Assembly: GCA_945870575.1 (NCBI GenBank)
Contig: CAMBSK010000021.1
Coordinates: 1-47,167, forward strand
Origin: Bordetella parapertussis
GTDB lineage: Bacteria; Pseudomonadota; Gammaproteobacteria; Burkholderiales; Burkholderiaceae_C
Length of the DNA: 47,167 bases
Direction: 5' to 3'
Within the stretch, counting starts at the first letter, position 1; every line of letters starts with the position of its first letter. This document shows positions 31,774 through 39,854 of the stretch, one piece after another. The translations under genes and the position numbers were made by a program. The notes under the pieces were generated by a model. The model saw only the letters and a list, made by a program, of their open reading frames with translations. It was not told where the DNA came from and ran no database searches.

Positions 31774-32094
31774 TCAAGCAAAAGATAACTCTATTTTCCC
31801 CGCGCCTTGACGTTTCTTTTTGCTAACGATGATGGTGATATCGTGGCCCAACTTGGCCACAAGTTCAAGCAATTTGGCTTCACTGACACCGCGAAATTGA
31901 CCCCGTGTAATTTTTGAAATTTTTGCCTGATCAATACCTAGCAGTTCAGCGGCAGCGTCCTGTGTCAACCTTCGCGCTTTGATGGCGCGACCAATCTCTG
32001 CTGCAAGTGAAGATTTACGCTGCATCTCAGCCGAATTCGTGTAACCCAGATCTGCATATACGTTGGAGCTGCCGGATTCAATCTCTGTTGTCAT
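31774..32094 (-). CDS. higA: HigA-type XRE antitoxin (106 aa)
   Basis: A helix-turn-helix lies at about residues 28-80: AAEIGRAIKARRLTQDAAAEL, LGIDQAKISKITRGQF and SEAKLLELVAKLGHDITIIV. This is the layout of HigA-like antitoxins of the Gp49/HigB class, in which the toxin gene comes first. It overlaps the higB stop by 4 bp. It would bind and neutralise the HigB-like toxin and repress the operon through the inverted repeat at 32481-32506. Confidence 0.8.
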   Translation of the reverse strand: MTTEIESGSSNVYADLGYTNSAEMQRKSSLAAEIGRAIKARRLTQDAAAELLGIDQAKISKITRGQFRGVSEAKLLELVAKLGHDITIIVSKKKRQGAGKIELSFA

Positions 32095-32477
32095 TTGTTT
32101 ACCTCTTTAAGTTGTGCCGACCAAGTCGCGTGGTCAGCTTCTGCAAGTTTCAACCTTGATGTGATTAATTCAAGATCCGCTTTAGGGGTTTCAATGCCTT
32201 TTTTAGATTTCTTTTGAAAGCAGTGAAGAACGTAAATCCAGTCAGCCAATTTGACTGTGTAGACAGCCCTGTATGTTCCGCCTTCGTCGTTCTCAACAAC
32301 TTCCAAAACGCCCGCAGATTTAAATCCTTTGAGTGGTTTTGCATCCGGATGTTTTTGTCCGCTTTGAGCAAGGTCAATGGCAAAGCCGAAAACATCTTTG
32401 ACATCTTCCGGCATTTTGTCCAGATCCTTTTTGGATGAACCCATCCACTTAAGCGGTTTTCTCAGTATGTGGAGCAT
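32091..32477 (-). CDS. higB: HigB-type (phage Gp49-like) toxin (128 aa)
   Basis: RelE-superfamily mRNA interferase of the phage-derived Gp49 type: KPLKWMGSSKKDLDKMPEDVK, VFGFAIDLAQSGQKHPDAKPLKGF, VLEVVENDEGGTYRAVYTVKL and IYVLHCFQKKSKKGIETPK. It probably cleaves ribosome-bound mRNA when freed from HigA. It overlaps higA by 4 bp, toxin first, as usual for this type. The start at 32477 has no ribosome site; a perfect inverted repeat lies 4-29 bp upstream. Confidence 0.85.
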   Translation of the reverse strand: MLHILRKPLKWMGSSKKDLDKMPEDVKDVFGFAIDLAQSGQKHPDAKPLKGFKSAGVLEVVENDEGGTYRAVYTVKLADWIYVLHCFQKKSKKGIETPKADLELITSRLKLAEADHATWSAQLKEVNK

Positions 32478-32480
32478 GTT

Positions 32481-32506
32481 TAATTATGTCTATTTAGCCA
32501 TAATTA
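32481..32506. promoter_or_regulatory. inverted repeat upstream of higBA, probable operator
   Basis: TAATTATG (32481-32488) and CATAATTA (32499-32506) are perfect 8-bp arms 18 bp apart centre to centre, just upstream of the higB start. Spacing of nearly two helical turns suits a dimeric HTH repressor such as the adjacent HigA. Confidence 0.6.
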
Positions 32507-32794
32507 TTCAAGACTGGTTAATTTTTTTTTTTAGCTAACTGGAGTTATCCCCCAGGTGTCGCCCCAAATTCAAACCTCGGCATAAACGGCAAATCGGTAG
32601 ACCCGGTATCCATGCATTGCTGAGTGAGCAGAGTAGTTAATTGCCCGCGGTGGTGTATTTAGTGATTGAACAAATGCGTCCACCAACCCAATTACGGCAC
32701 TTCGGCAAGCTCTCCGGTAAAGCCGAACACGCTCATTTTGCGCAACAGCTGGCACACCTATTGCTGATGTACTTGTAAAAACCAGAAAGACACC
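32507..32794. other. intergenic stretch with no convincing gene, possibly decayed coding sequence
   Basis: With the higBA operator this gap is 317 bp. A T10-like run (32522-32532) lies near the higB side. A short plus-strand frame ends near 32778 with a protein-like tail (KLSGKAEHAHFAQQLAHLLL), which might be a gene remnant; I do not recognise it. A minus-strand 61-codon frame here has no motif and no ribosome site. Confidence 0.4.
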
Positions 32795-32983
32795 GTGTAC
32801 ATCCCGCCGCCGCCGCTTTGCCAGACTTGCAAGTACCTCATGCCTTCGCCATCGGCCAAGACCGGGTTACGCTGCGGCTTTGACTACTTCAAAGCCTCGG
32901 AAATCGCGCGCAAATTCAAGCTGATGTCGCACTTCCCCGAGGTCAAACCGGACAACGCGTGCGAAAAATGGCATCCAAAATAG
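32795..32983 (+). CDS. four-cysteine mini-protein, possible zinc ribbon (62 aa)
   Basis: A GTG-started short frame with an orderly cysteine pattern: CQTC (9 and 12), RCGFDYF (27) and ACEKW (56), a C-x2-C...C...C set that could bind zinc or an iron-sulfur cluster. The sequence between is basic and ends in FPEVKPDNACEKW, which looks like a conserved closing motif. No ribosome site better than AGAAAG is present. Codon use resembles the neighbours. Function unknown; it lies alone on the plus strand beside the convergent arsH. Confidence 0.5.
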   Translation: MYIPPPPLCQTCKYLMPSPSAKTGLRCGFDYFKASEIARKFKLMSHFPEVKPDNACEKWHPK

Positions 32984-33035
32984 TGCCGGATCGTTAAGAC
33001 AGCACCGTCTTGGTGCTTACAAACTGACAAACCTC

Positions 33036-33737
33036 TCAAAGCACTTTCGGGTCCAGCGGCTGTGCTTCTTTGCGTTCGCTGTACCGGTCCACCAAATAGT
33101 CTGACACCGAGCGCGTCAGCAAAGTGAACTTCACCAGTTCTTCCATCACGTCCACCACGCGGTCGTAATACGCCGACGGTTTCATGCGGCCATCGTCTTC
33201 GAACTCTTTGTAGGCCATGGCCACCGACGATTGATTCGGTATGGTGATCATGCGCATCCAGCGCCCGAGCACGCGCATCTGGTTGACCGCGTTGAACGAC
33301 TGCGAGCCGCCGTTGACCTGCATTACCGCCAGCGTTTTGCCTTGCGTGGGTCGCACCGCGCCCAGCGCCAGCGGTATCCAGTCGATTTGCGTTTTCATAA
33401 TGCCGGTCATGGCACCGTGGCGTTCCGGCGAACTCCACACCATGGCTTCGCTCCAGGTAGACAACTCGCGCAGTTCCACGACTTTCGGGTGAGTGTCCGG
33501 CGCATCGTCGGCCAGCGGCAAACCGCTGGGGTTGAAAAAACGTGTTTCACAGCCCATGGTTTGCAACAAACGCGCGGCTTCTTCGGCCAGCAGCCGGCTG
33601 AACGAACGCTCGCGCAGCGAGCCGTAAAGCAACAATATTTTCGGAGGGTGTTGCAACAGCGGGCCGCCGTGCAGTTTGTGGTTATCGGGTATGTCCAGCA
33701 GGTCCTGGCGCAACTGCGGAAGTTCTGGTTTGCTCAT
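33036..33737 (-). CDS. arsH: ArsH-type NADPH-dependent FMN reductase (233 aa)
   Basis: Flavodoxin-like fold with the ArsH signatures: [24 protein letters not shown] (FMN phosphate loop), [34 protein letters not shown], and the ArsH C-terminus [20 protein letters not shown]. ArsH oxidises trivalent organoarsenicals or reduces quinones and metals; here no arsR, arsB or arsC gene is near, so an arsenic role is less sure. It is divergent from the Kef-type gene, with a 19-bp inverted repeat between them. No ribosome site is seen. Confidence 0.9.
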   Translation of the reverse strand: MSKPELPQLRQDLLDIPDNHKLHGGPLLQHPPKILLLYGSLRERSFSRLLAEEAARLLQTMGCETRFFNPSGLPLADDAPDTHPKVVELRELSTWSEAMVWSSPERHGAMTGIMKTQIDWIPLALGAVRPTQGKTLAVMQVNGGSQSFNAVNQMRVLGRWMRMITIPNQSSVAMAYKEFEDDGRMKPSAYYDRVVDVMEELVKFTLLTRSVSDYLVDRYSERKEAQPLDPKVL

Positions 33738-33761
33738 GGTGAAGGTTTTTTTGAAGTAAAT

Positions 33762-33780
33762 ACTTGGTATGACACCAAGT
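33762..33780. promoter_or_regulatory. 19-bp inverted repeat between arsH and the antiporter gene
   Basis: ACTTGGT (33762-33768) and ACCAAGT (33774-33780) are perfect arms around ATGAC. The core TGGTATGACACCA is like operators of FadR-subfamily GntR regulators (TGGT-Nx-ACCA). It lies in the divergent promoter gap and could control both genes. No GntR gene is in the window; the regulator type is a guess. Confidence 0.45.
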
Positions 33781-33814
33781 GAGCCGTCATGTTAACCATC
33801 TATCATCTCCACAG

Positions 33815-35569
33815 ATGGGCACCATAGATACCGCATTGATTTACCTGTTGTTCGCCGTTATCGGCGTGGTTGGCTGCCGTTTGTTGCATTTGCCGGCTAT
33901 TTTGGGCTATTTGCTGGCAGGCATTTTTCTGGGCCAGGGCGGGGCTTTGATTGAGCAAAGCGAAGAAGCGGTGGCTTCGGTGGCCGAACTCGGCGTGGTG
34001 CTGCTGATGTTTGTCATCGGTCTTGAATTCAATTTGCCTAAGTTGATGCGATTGCGCAAAATGGTGTTCGGCTTTGGCATGGCGCAGGTGCTGCTCACTT
34101 TGCTGGGAACGGTGCTTGGACATTTTTTGTTGTCCCGATGGTTGCCGTCCCTCGGCCTGGCCTGGGATTTGACCTGGCAGGGCGCCGTGGTGTTGGGCGC
34201 AGCGCTGGCCATGTCCAGCACCGCCATTGTGGTCAAGCTGATGGCTGAACGCTCTGAAATGGACACCGGACACGGACGCCGCGTTATCGGTGCCTTGCTG
34301 TTCCAAGACTTGGCGGTGGTGCCTTTGCTGGTGCTGATTCCCGCGTTGGGTCAAATGAACGAATCCAATGTGTTGACCGAGTTGTCGCTGGCTTTGCTAA
34401 AAGCGTCGGTGTTGGTTGGGCTGCTGTTGTGGGGTGGCCAAAAGGCCATGCGCGTTTGGTTGCGCGTGGTCGACCGGCGCGACAGCGAAGAGTTGTTCAT
34501 GTTGAATATTCTGCTGATCACTTTGGGCTTGGCCTGGGTGACCGAACACGCCGGACTGTCCATGGCCATGGGCGCTTTCATGTCCGGCATGCTGATTGCC
34601 GAAACCGATTACAAACACCGGGTGGAGGAAGACATACGCCCGTTTCACGATGTGTTGCTGGGCTTGTTTTTCATCACCTTGGGTATGAAGTTGGATTGGC
34701 ACGTGCTGCACATGCAATGGCCGTGGGTGTTGGTGCTGGCCATCATTCCTGTGGTGGTCAAGGCCGTGTTGATCGGCGTGCTGGCTTACATAGGGGGCGC
34801 CGGCAACGGCGTGGCAGCGCGCACCGGTATTTATTTGGCGCAGGCCGGTGAATTCGGTTTTGTGCTGCTGACACTGGGTTTGGCTCAGCATTTGATTGAG
34901 CCCCGTTGGTCGAATCCGGTGCTGGCCGCCATGGTCTTGTCCATGGTTGCTACGCCGTTTTTGATTCAACACGCAGACCGGCTGGTGTTCCGGTTTTCGC
35001 CGGACGACTGGTTGACGCAATCGCTACAAATCACCAGGCTGGCCAGTCACGCCATGTCCATAGACCACCATGTGCTGGTCTGCGGCTTCGGCCACACCGG
35101 GCGCAATTTGTGCCAGTTGCTCGAGCAGCAATCGATTTCTTATATTGCCCTGGACGTCAACTCCGAGGTGGTCAAGGCCGGGGTGCTGGACGGCCATCAG
35201 GTCGAAGTAGGCGACTCGTTTCAGATGTCAAACTTAGTGTCGGCAGGCCTTAACCGGGCCTCTGCCGTGGTGATCAGTTTTGACGACACCGCCACCGCGC
35301 TGAGAGTGATTGAACTGTTACGCGCACATGTGCCGCAGGTGCCGGTGATTGTGCGAACCCGTGACGACCACGACATGGCTTTGCTCAAACAAGCCGGGGC
35401 GCACGAGGTGGTGCCCGACGCTTTCGAGGTCAGCCTGAGCTTGGCCACCCATACTTTGAGTCTGATGGGCTTACCGGCCGAGCAGGTCAACCGCCTGGTG
35501 TTATCAGAGCGAGAATCCCAATACGCCGGATTGAAAGAAAAAGTAAATCTTTTTAGTGGAAAACCCTAG
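33815..35569 (+). CDS. Kef/YbaL-type cation:proton antiporter with TrkA-N domain (584 aa)
   Basis: Residues about 1-385 form a CPA2 antiporter domain with about 12 hydrophobic segments (HLPAILGYLLAGIFLGQGG, AELGVVLLMFVIGLEFN, AMSSTAIVVKLMAE, FQDLAVVPLLVLIPALG, LFFITLGMKLDWH). Residues about 405-520 form a TrkA-N/RCK nucleotide-binding domain (VLVCGFGHTGRNLCQLL, GxGxxG loop). Such proteins expel potassium in exchange for protons. No KefF/KefG partner is adjacent except the flavoprotein ArsH, divergent; Kef ancillary proteins are also flavodoxin-like, an interesting but unproven parallel. The start may be 33815 (ATG) or the GTG at 33779, which falls in the inverted repeat. Confidence 0.85.
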   Translation: MGTIDTALIYLLFAVIGVVGCRLLHLPAILGYLLAGIFLGQGGALIEQSEEAVASVAELGVVLLMFVIGLEFNLPKLMRLRKMVFGFGMAQVLLTLLGTVLGHFLLSRWLPSLGLAWDLTWQGAVVLGAALAMSSTAIVVKLMAERSEMDTGHGRRVIGALLFQDLAVVPLLVLIPALGQMNESNVLTELSLALLKASVLVGLLLWGGQKAMRVWLRVVDRRDSEELFMLNILLITLGLAWVTEHAGLSMAMGAFMSGMLIAETDYKHRVEEDIRPFHDVLLGLFFITLGMKLDWHVLHMQWPWVLVLAIIPVVVKAVLIGVLAYIGGAGNGVAARTGIYLAQAGEFGFVLLTLGLAQHLIEPRWSNPVLAAMVLSMVATPFLIQHADRLVFRFSPDDWLTQSLQITRLASHAMSIDHHVLVCGFGHTGRNLCQLLEQQSISYIALDVNSEVVKAGVLDGHQVEVGDSFQMSNLVSAGLNRASAVVISFDDTATALRVIELLRAHVPQVPVIVRTRDDHDMALLKQAGAHEVVPDAFEVSLSLATHTLSLMGLPAEQVNRLVLSERESQYAGLKEKVNLFSGKP

Positions 35570-35698
35570 ACTTCACCGAATTCACTTAAATTTATAGAAT
35601 TCGCGTCGATATTACCAATTATGAAGATTCGCTTGTGCGTTAGCCCAACCTGAGTGGTTCTTGGCGTGCAATTTTTTATAGATACATAAGGTGCCACC

Positions 35699-36310
35699 AT
35701 GTCCAACCAAGTTTTTCGTTCCATTTCCAACAAGCTTTCTTCGTGCGCCTGCTGCACACTGCCTTCCATGTCGCAAAGCGCCGGCATCGACCGTCGCCAG
35801 TTTTTGAACTGGGGTGCAGCTGGTGCCGTGGCAGGGGGTCTGGCGCTGGCCGCGCCCTCCGCCAGTTGGGCAGCTGGCGGTAACTACGAATCCACGCTGG
35901 TCAACTGCATTGATCCGCGCTTCACCACGCTGAGCTGGCAGTACATGGGCTTGTTGCAAGGCGTCAGCCGCGACAAGCTGGAGGACAACTACAGCCATTT
36001 CGTCATGGCCGGTGGCCCCATCGGTGCAGTGCATCCCAAATTTGAAGCTTGGCACAAAACCTATTGGGACAACCTGGACATCACCGTGTCCTTGCACAAA
36101 ATCAAACGCGTGGTCGGTTTGACCCACCGCGATTGCGGCGCCGCCAAACTGGCATTCGGTGAAGCCGCTGTGTCTAAACGCGAAAGCGAAACCGAGGCGC
36201 ATGCCGAGGCGCTGGCTACTTTCCGCGAAGCCGTGAAGAAACGCCACCCAAAGCTGAGTGTCATCACCGGCGTGATGGACGTCAGCGGCAAAGTGGATTT
36301 GATCGGCTGA
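35699..36310 (+). CDS. Tat-exported beta-carbonic-anhydrase-like protein (203 aa)
   Basis: A twin-arginine signal (DRRQFLNWGAAGAVAGGLAL, Arg32-Arg33) follows an unusual 30-residue N-region with CACCTLP. The mature part has beta-CA zinc motifs: NCIDPRF (Cys70, Asp72, Arg74 of CxDxR) and THRDCGAAK (His143-x2-Cys146). This gives the three zinc ligands and the Asp-Arg dyad. The domain is short for a beta-CA (about 145 residues), so activity is probable but not certain. AAGGTG lies just before the ATG. Export by Tat means folding and metal loading in the cytosol, then action in the periplasm. Confidence 0.75.
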   Translation: MSNQVFRSISNKLSSCACCTLPSMSQSAGIDRRQFLNWGAAGAVAGGLALAAPSASWAAGGNYESTLVNCIDPRFTTLSWQYMGLLQGVSRDKLEDNYSHFVMAGGPIGAVHPKFEAWHKTYWDNLDITVSLHKIKRVVGLTHRDCGAAKLAFGEAAVSKRESETEAHAEALATFREAVKKRHPKLSVITGVMDVSGKVDLIG

Positions 36311-36314
36311 TCAA

Positions 36315-36348
36315 CCAGCCACAGCCCGGGCTGGTATTTGTGCCCGGG
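36315..36348. terminator. inverted repeats between convergent genes, possible weak terminator
   Basis: CCAGCC/GGCTGG (36315-36320 and 36329-36334) and two CCCGGG hexamers (36325-36330 and 36343-36348) can form alternative GC-rich hairpins in the 51-bp gap between the convergent genes ending at 36310 and 36362. No T run follows, so the role is uncertain. Confidence 0.3.
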
Positions 36349-36361
36349 TAAGTGCGATGCT

Positions 36362-37504
36362 TTACAGCTGCGCCAGAAAACGCAGCAGGCAGCGGTTCAC
36401 AGCCACTGCCTGCTCCTGCTGCACCCAATGCCCGGCGTCGGGTATCCATTCGCAGATACGCAAATCGGTACAGCCCTGGCCTTGCATTTTTTCAAACGCG
36501 CCTGGGGTTTGTAACACGCCCCAATCCGCAGCCCCGCCTATAAAAGCCGAGGGCACGTTGATGGCTTTACCGCTGAACTTTGACAAGGCAGTGAAGTGCT
36601 CATTGTCGGTGCCGCAGCGGTACCACTGCAAGCCCCCTTGATAGCCTCTGCGCGTGTATTCCTGTGAATACACCGCCAGGTCTACTTCAGTCAACCAAGC
36701 GCAAGCAGCGATGGCGGCAGCGTCCGGCATGAACTCCGCCACGGCCTGCGCCATGGTTTGATGCAAAGGCATGACGTAATAATGCGGCAGCAAAGCCAGT
36801 TCCTGCGCCGTCCAGGATTTCAAGTTGTGCGGCTTGTTCGGTGCCCAGTCAGCGCTTTTCACGTGGTAGTAAGCGCGCATGAAATCGTGTAAGCCCTGAG
36901 GCGCGTGCCACATGTCGTCGTTGGCCTGCGGCCCGGCGTAATACCAGTGGTAATGCAGCCGCGGTGGTTTAAGTTGTTTCAATGCTTCGACTTCGCGCGT
37001 CAGATGCGCATAGACCTGGGCTGCGGTGGCGGCATCCGGCGGTCCGCCGAAGGGTGCGCTCATCAACACCACGCTGCGGAAGATATCCGGGCGTGTCAGG
37101 GCGCACCAGGCCGAGACGGGCGAACCGAAATCGTGGCCGACCAGCGCGTGCACATAGGTGTGACCCAGGGCTTGTATTAACGCCAGCGTGTCGTCGACCA
37201 TGTGGAGCAAGCCGCTGGCGCGCCAGTCGCCGTCATAGCGGTCGTCGCTGCCTGTGGTGCGGCCGCAGCCGCGCAAATCGGGCGCGACCACATGAAACCC
37301 CGCCTGCGCCAGCGCGACCAATTGATGCCGCCAGCTGAAGGCCAGTTCAGGGAAACCGTGTATCAGCAGCACCAGCGGTTTGGCAACGCCTGCCGTGGTG
37401 TGACCGGCCTCCAGCACGTGCACGTTCAGGCCGGTGGAGATATTTATCTGGCGCGATCTGACACCGTCGGGCAAGGGCAATGGGGCTAAGTCAACAAAGG
37501 TCAT
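36362..37504 (-). CDS. alpha/beta hydrolase, epoxide-hydrolase-like (380 aa)
   Basis: Seen: the oxyanion motif LIHGFPELAFSWRHQL, VAPDLRGCGRT, the nucleophile elbow LVGHDFGSPVSAW (Asp nucleophile, as in epoxide hydrolases and dehalogenases, not the Ser of esterases), tyrosines in a cap domain that could serve the epoxide, and the catalytic His in PDAGHWVQQEQ. Length is long for the family because of an enlarged cap. It lies 46 bp downstream of the molybdenum hydroxylase gene on the same strand, so an operon is likely, perhaps for oxidising a ring or alkene compound. Confidence 0.82.
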   Translation of the reverse strand: MTFVDLAPLPLPDGVRSRQINISTGLNVHVLEAGHTTAGVAKPLVLLIHGFPELAFSWRHQLVALAQAGFHVVAPDLRGCGRTTGSDDRYDGDWRASGLLHMVDDTLALIQALGHTYVHALVGHDFGSPVSAWCALTRPDIFRSVVLMSAPFGGPPDAATAAQVYAHLTREVEALKQLKPPRLHYHWYYAGPQANDDMWHAPQGLHDFMRAYYHVKSADWAPNKPHNLKSWTAQELALLPHYYVMPLHQTMAQAVAEFMPDAAAIAACAWLTEVDLAVYSQEYTRRGYQGGLQWYRCGTDNEHFTALSKFSGKAINVPSAFIGGAADWGVLQTPGAFEKMQGQGCTDLRICEWIPDAGHWVQQEQAVAVNRCLLRFLAQL

Positions 37505-37550
37505 AAGCAGGTTTAAGTGGGGTCGCCGCGCAAGGCAAATGCAAAGCGCT

Positions 37551-39827
37551 TCAGGACTGCGTTGCGTCCGGTATCAGTGGCAGCGAACGCAAGCGTTGTC
37601 CGGTCAGAATGTACAAGGTATTCGCCACCGCCGGTGCAATAGGCGGTGTGCCCGGTTCGCCCACGCCTTGCGGATGCGCGACGCTTTCCACGATGAAAGT
37701 TTCCACCACCGGCATTTGCGGCAGACGTAGCACGGGGTAGTTGTGGAAATTGTTTTGCTGCACCCGGCCCTTATCAAGGTTGATCTGTCCATACAAAGCG
37801 GCAGACAAACCGAAGGCGACTGCCCCCTCGATTTGCTGAGCGATCAAATCCGGGTTGACGGCAGTGCCGCAGTCGATGGCGCACCAGACCTTGTGCACTT
37901 GAGGCTTGCCGCCTTTCACCGAGACCTCGACCACCTGCGCCACTATGCTGCCGAAGGACTCATGCAGCGCCAGTCCCATGGCGCGCAGGCTGCCGTCTGC
38001 GTGTTTGTAAGAAGTGGTTTTCCAACCGCTTTTGTCGGCTGCGAGTTGCAGCACGCGGGCGTGTCGCGGGTGCTTTTGCAGCAGCGACAAACGAAACGCC
38101 AGCGGATCTTGCTTGGCCGCATGCGCGACTTCGTCGATGAAACTTTCTTTGAAAAATGCCTGGTGCGAATGACCGACCGAGCGCCAAAAACCCACCGGCA
38201 TCGGCAGCTCGATGGCGCTATGGGTCACGCTTGCATTCAGCCATTCATAGGGCTGGTCAAACGCGCCTTCGGCCGTGGTTTTGTCCGGGCCGGCCGAGGG
38301 CAAACCGAACAAACGGTTGAGAATCTGGGGCAATACCGCCTGGCTGGCCGAGGTGTTTTTCCAGGCCTTTAACTGGCCCTTGGCGTCCAGGCCGGCGGTG
38401 AATCGGCTGATGCAAGCCGGGCGGTAAAAATCGTGCTGCAAGTCCTGGCTGCGGTCCCACAAAGCTTGCACCGGCGTGCCTTCGCAGGCCTTGGCGATGA
38501 ACGCTGCCTGGGCGATGAAATCCATCTCTAAGCGTCGACCGAAACTGCTGCCAATCAACATCAAGTGAAGCTGCACTTTGTCGTCGGCAATGCCCAGCAC
38601 CTGCGCCACCACGTGACGCGCCAGATCCGGAATTTGTGTTCCCACCCAGACCTCAGCGCGACCCTCTTTGAACCACACCGTGCAGTTAGGCGGTTCCATG
38701 GGCGCGTGCGCCAGATAGGGCACGCTGTAATCGGCTTTGACCTGACTGGCCGATTCAGTCAAAGCCTGTTCGGCATCGCCGCTGGAAAAATAAGTGAAGC
38801 CGCTGCTGCTGTCCAAGGCAATGTCCATGGCATTGCGGATGTGGCTGTCGGACAGTTCATTGGCTTTGCCCGGGCACCATTCCACGGTGAGTTGGCGCAA
38901 TATCTTCATAGACAAATAGGTTGACTTGGCGACCACCGCAATGCCGGTGGTGCTGCCGTACAACTCGGGCAGGGTCACTATGCGTTTGACGCCGGGTATG
39001 GGCTTGATCTGGGTTTCATCAAAGATTTGAAACGTACCGCCTACCTCGGGGTTCATGCCGACCATGGCATACATCAGGCCCGGGGGACGCGCATCAATGC
39101 CGAATACCGCCGAGCCGTCTACTTTCGAAGTTCCCTCAATGCGTGGAACGCTTTGACCGATCAACGTGAACTGGTCTGCGGTCTTGAGCTTGGGGTTTTC
39201 CGGTCTGGCTTGTTGCGCGGCCAATGCCGCCAGTTCGCCAAAGCGTGCAGACTTGCCTGAAGCGTGAGACACCACGCCTTCTTTGATTTGTATTTCTGCC
39301 GCGGCTACTTGCCATTGCGACGCCGCTGCCGCCACCAGCATGGCGCGTGCGCTGGCACCGGCCTGGCGCATGGGCAGCCACAAGTCTTTGATGCTGGAAG
39401 AACCGCCGGTCATCATCAAGCCGATTTCGCGCATGGTTTTGGCGGTCAGGTGTTGCGCCACATGCTTAAGGCTGTTCTGGCTGTCCGGGTGAAACGGCAG
39501 GCCGTCAACAGCCACTGCCTGGTTGCTGTAAATACGGTCTATAGGGGCTTGTTCGGTGCGTACCTGGTCGCGGTGCGCATCGAGTTCATCGGCCAGCACC
39601 ATGGTCAGCGCCGTATACACACCCTGGCCCATTTCGCTGCGGCTCATCACCACCGTGACTGTGTCATCAACGCCAATGCGCACCCAGCCGTTGAAGGCCG
39701 GTTGACCTGGGCTGTCCGCCAAAGGCGTCGAGGGCAGCAATCGCTGTCTGGCGGGTAACACGCTCCAGCCGACCACCAATGCGCTGGTGCCGCCGAGCAT
39801 TGCAGCCAATACATGTCTTCTTTTCAC
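37551..39827 (-). CDS. xanthine dehydrogenase family molybdenum-binding subunit, isoquinoline-oxidoreductase-like (758 aa)
   Basis: Large subunit that holds the molybdopterin cytosine dinucleotide. Seen: an N-terminal twin-arginine-like leader (VKRRHVLAAMLGG), VMSRSEMGQGVYTALTM, GSSFGRRLEMDFIAQAAFIA, WRSVGHSHQAFFKESFIDEVA, and the catalytic glutamate in GVGEPGTPPIAP. This is the periplasmic iorB/aldehyde oxidase type. A GTG at 39827 with AAGGA seven bases upstream fits the leader; the open frame goes 37 codons further without sense. No small iron-sulfur subunit (iorA, CxxCG type) is next to it. Electron acceptor and substrate are unknown. Confidence 0.87.
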   Translation of the reverse strand: MKRRHVLAAMLGGTSALVVGWSVLPARQRLLPSTPLADSPGQPAFNGWVRIGVDDTVTVVMSRSEMGQGVYTALTMVLADELDAHRDQVRTEQAPIDRIYSNQAVAVDGLPFHPDSQNSLKHVAQHLTAKTMREIGLMMTGGSSSIKDLWLPMRQAGASARAMLVAAAASQWQVAAAEIQIKEGVVSHASGKSARFGELAALAAQQARPENPKLKTADQFTLIGQSVPRIEGTSKVDGSAVFGIDARPPGLMYAMVGMNPEVGGTFQIFDETQIKPIPGVKRIVTLPELYGSTTGIAVVAKSTYLSMKILRQLTVEWCPGKANELSDSHIRNAMDIALDSSSGFTYFSSGDAEQALTESASQVKADYSVPYLAHAPMEPPNCTVWFKEGRAEVWVGTQIPDLARHVVAQVLGIADDKVQLHLMLIGSSFGRRLEMDFIAQAAFIAKACEGTPVQALWDRSQDLQHDFYRPACISRFTAGLDAKGQLKAWKNTSASQAVLPQILNRLFGLPSAGPDKTTAEGAFDQPYEWLNASVTHSAIELPMPVGFWRSVGHSHQAFFKESFIDEVAHAAKQDPLAFRLSLLQKHPRHARVLQLAADKSGWKTTSYKHADGSLRAMGLALHESFGSIVAQVVEVSVKGGKPQVHKVWCAIDCGTAVNPDLIAQQIEGAVAFGLSAALYGQINLDKGRVQQNNFHNYPVLRLPQMPVVETFIVESVAHPQGVGEPGTPPIAPAVANTLYILTGQRLRSLPLIPDATQS

Positions 39828-39854
39828 TGCGCTGTCCTTGTTAGCATTGCCTGC

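Noticed and set aside
27728..32506. A prophage or insertion sequence carrying the toxin-antitoxin island
   Set aside because: No integrase, transposase, terminal repeats or tRNA attachment site could be seen.
32884..33438. 184-codon minus-strand open frame
   Set aside because: Out-of-frame shadow of arsH; the arsH frame carries clear family motifs.
33036..33737. A full arsenic-resistance operon
   Set aside because: Only arsH is present; no arsR, arsB, acr3 or arsC gene is nearby.
34397..35020. 207-codon minus-strand open frame
   Set aside because: Antisense shadow of the Kef-type antiporter, rich in His and Gln.
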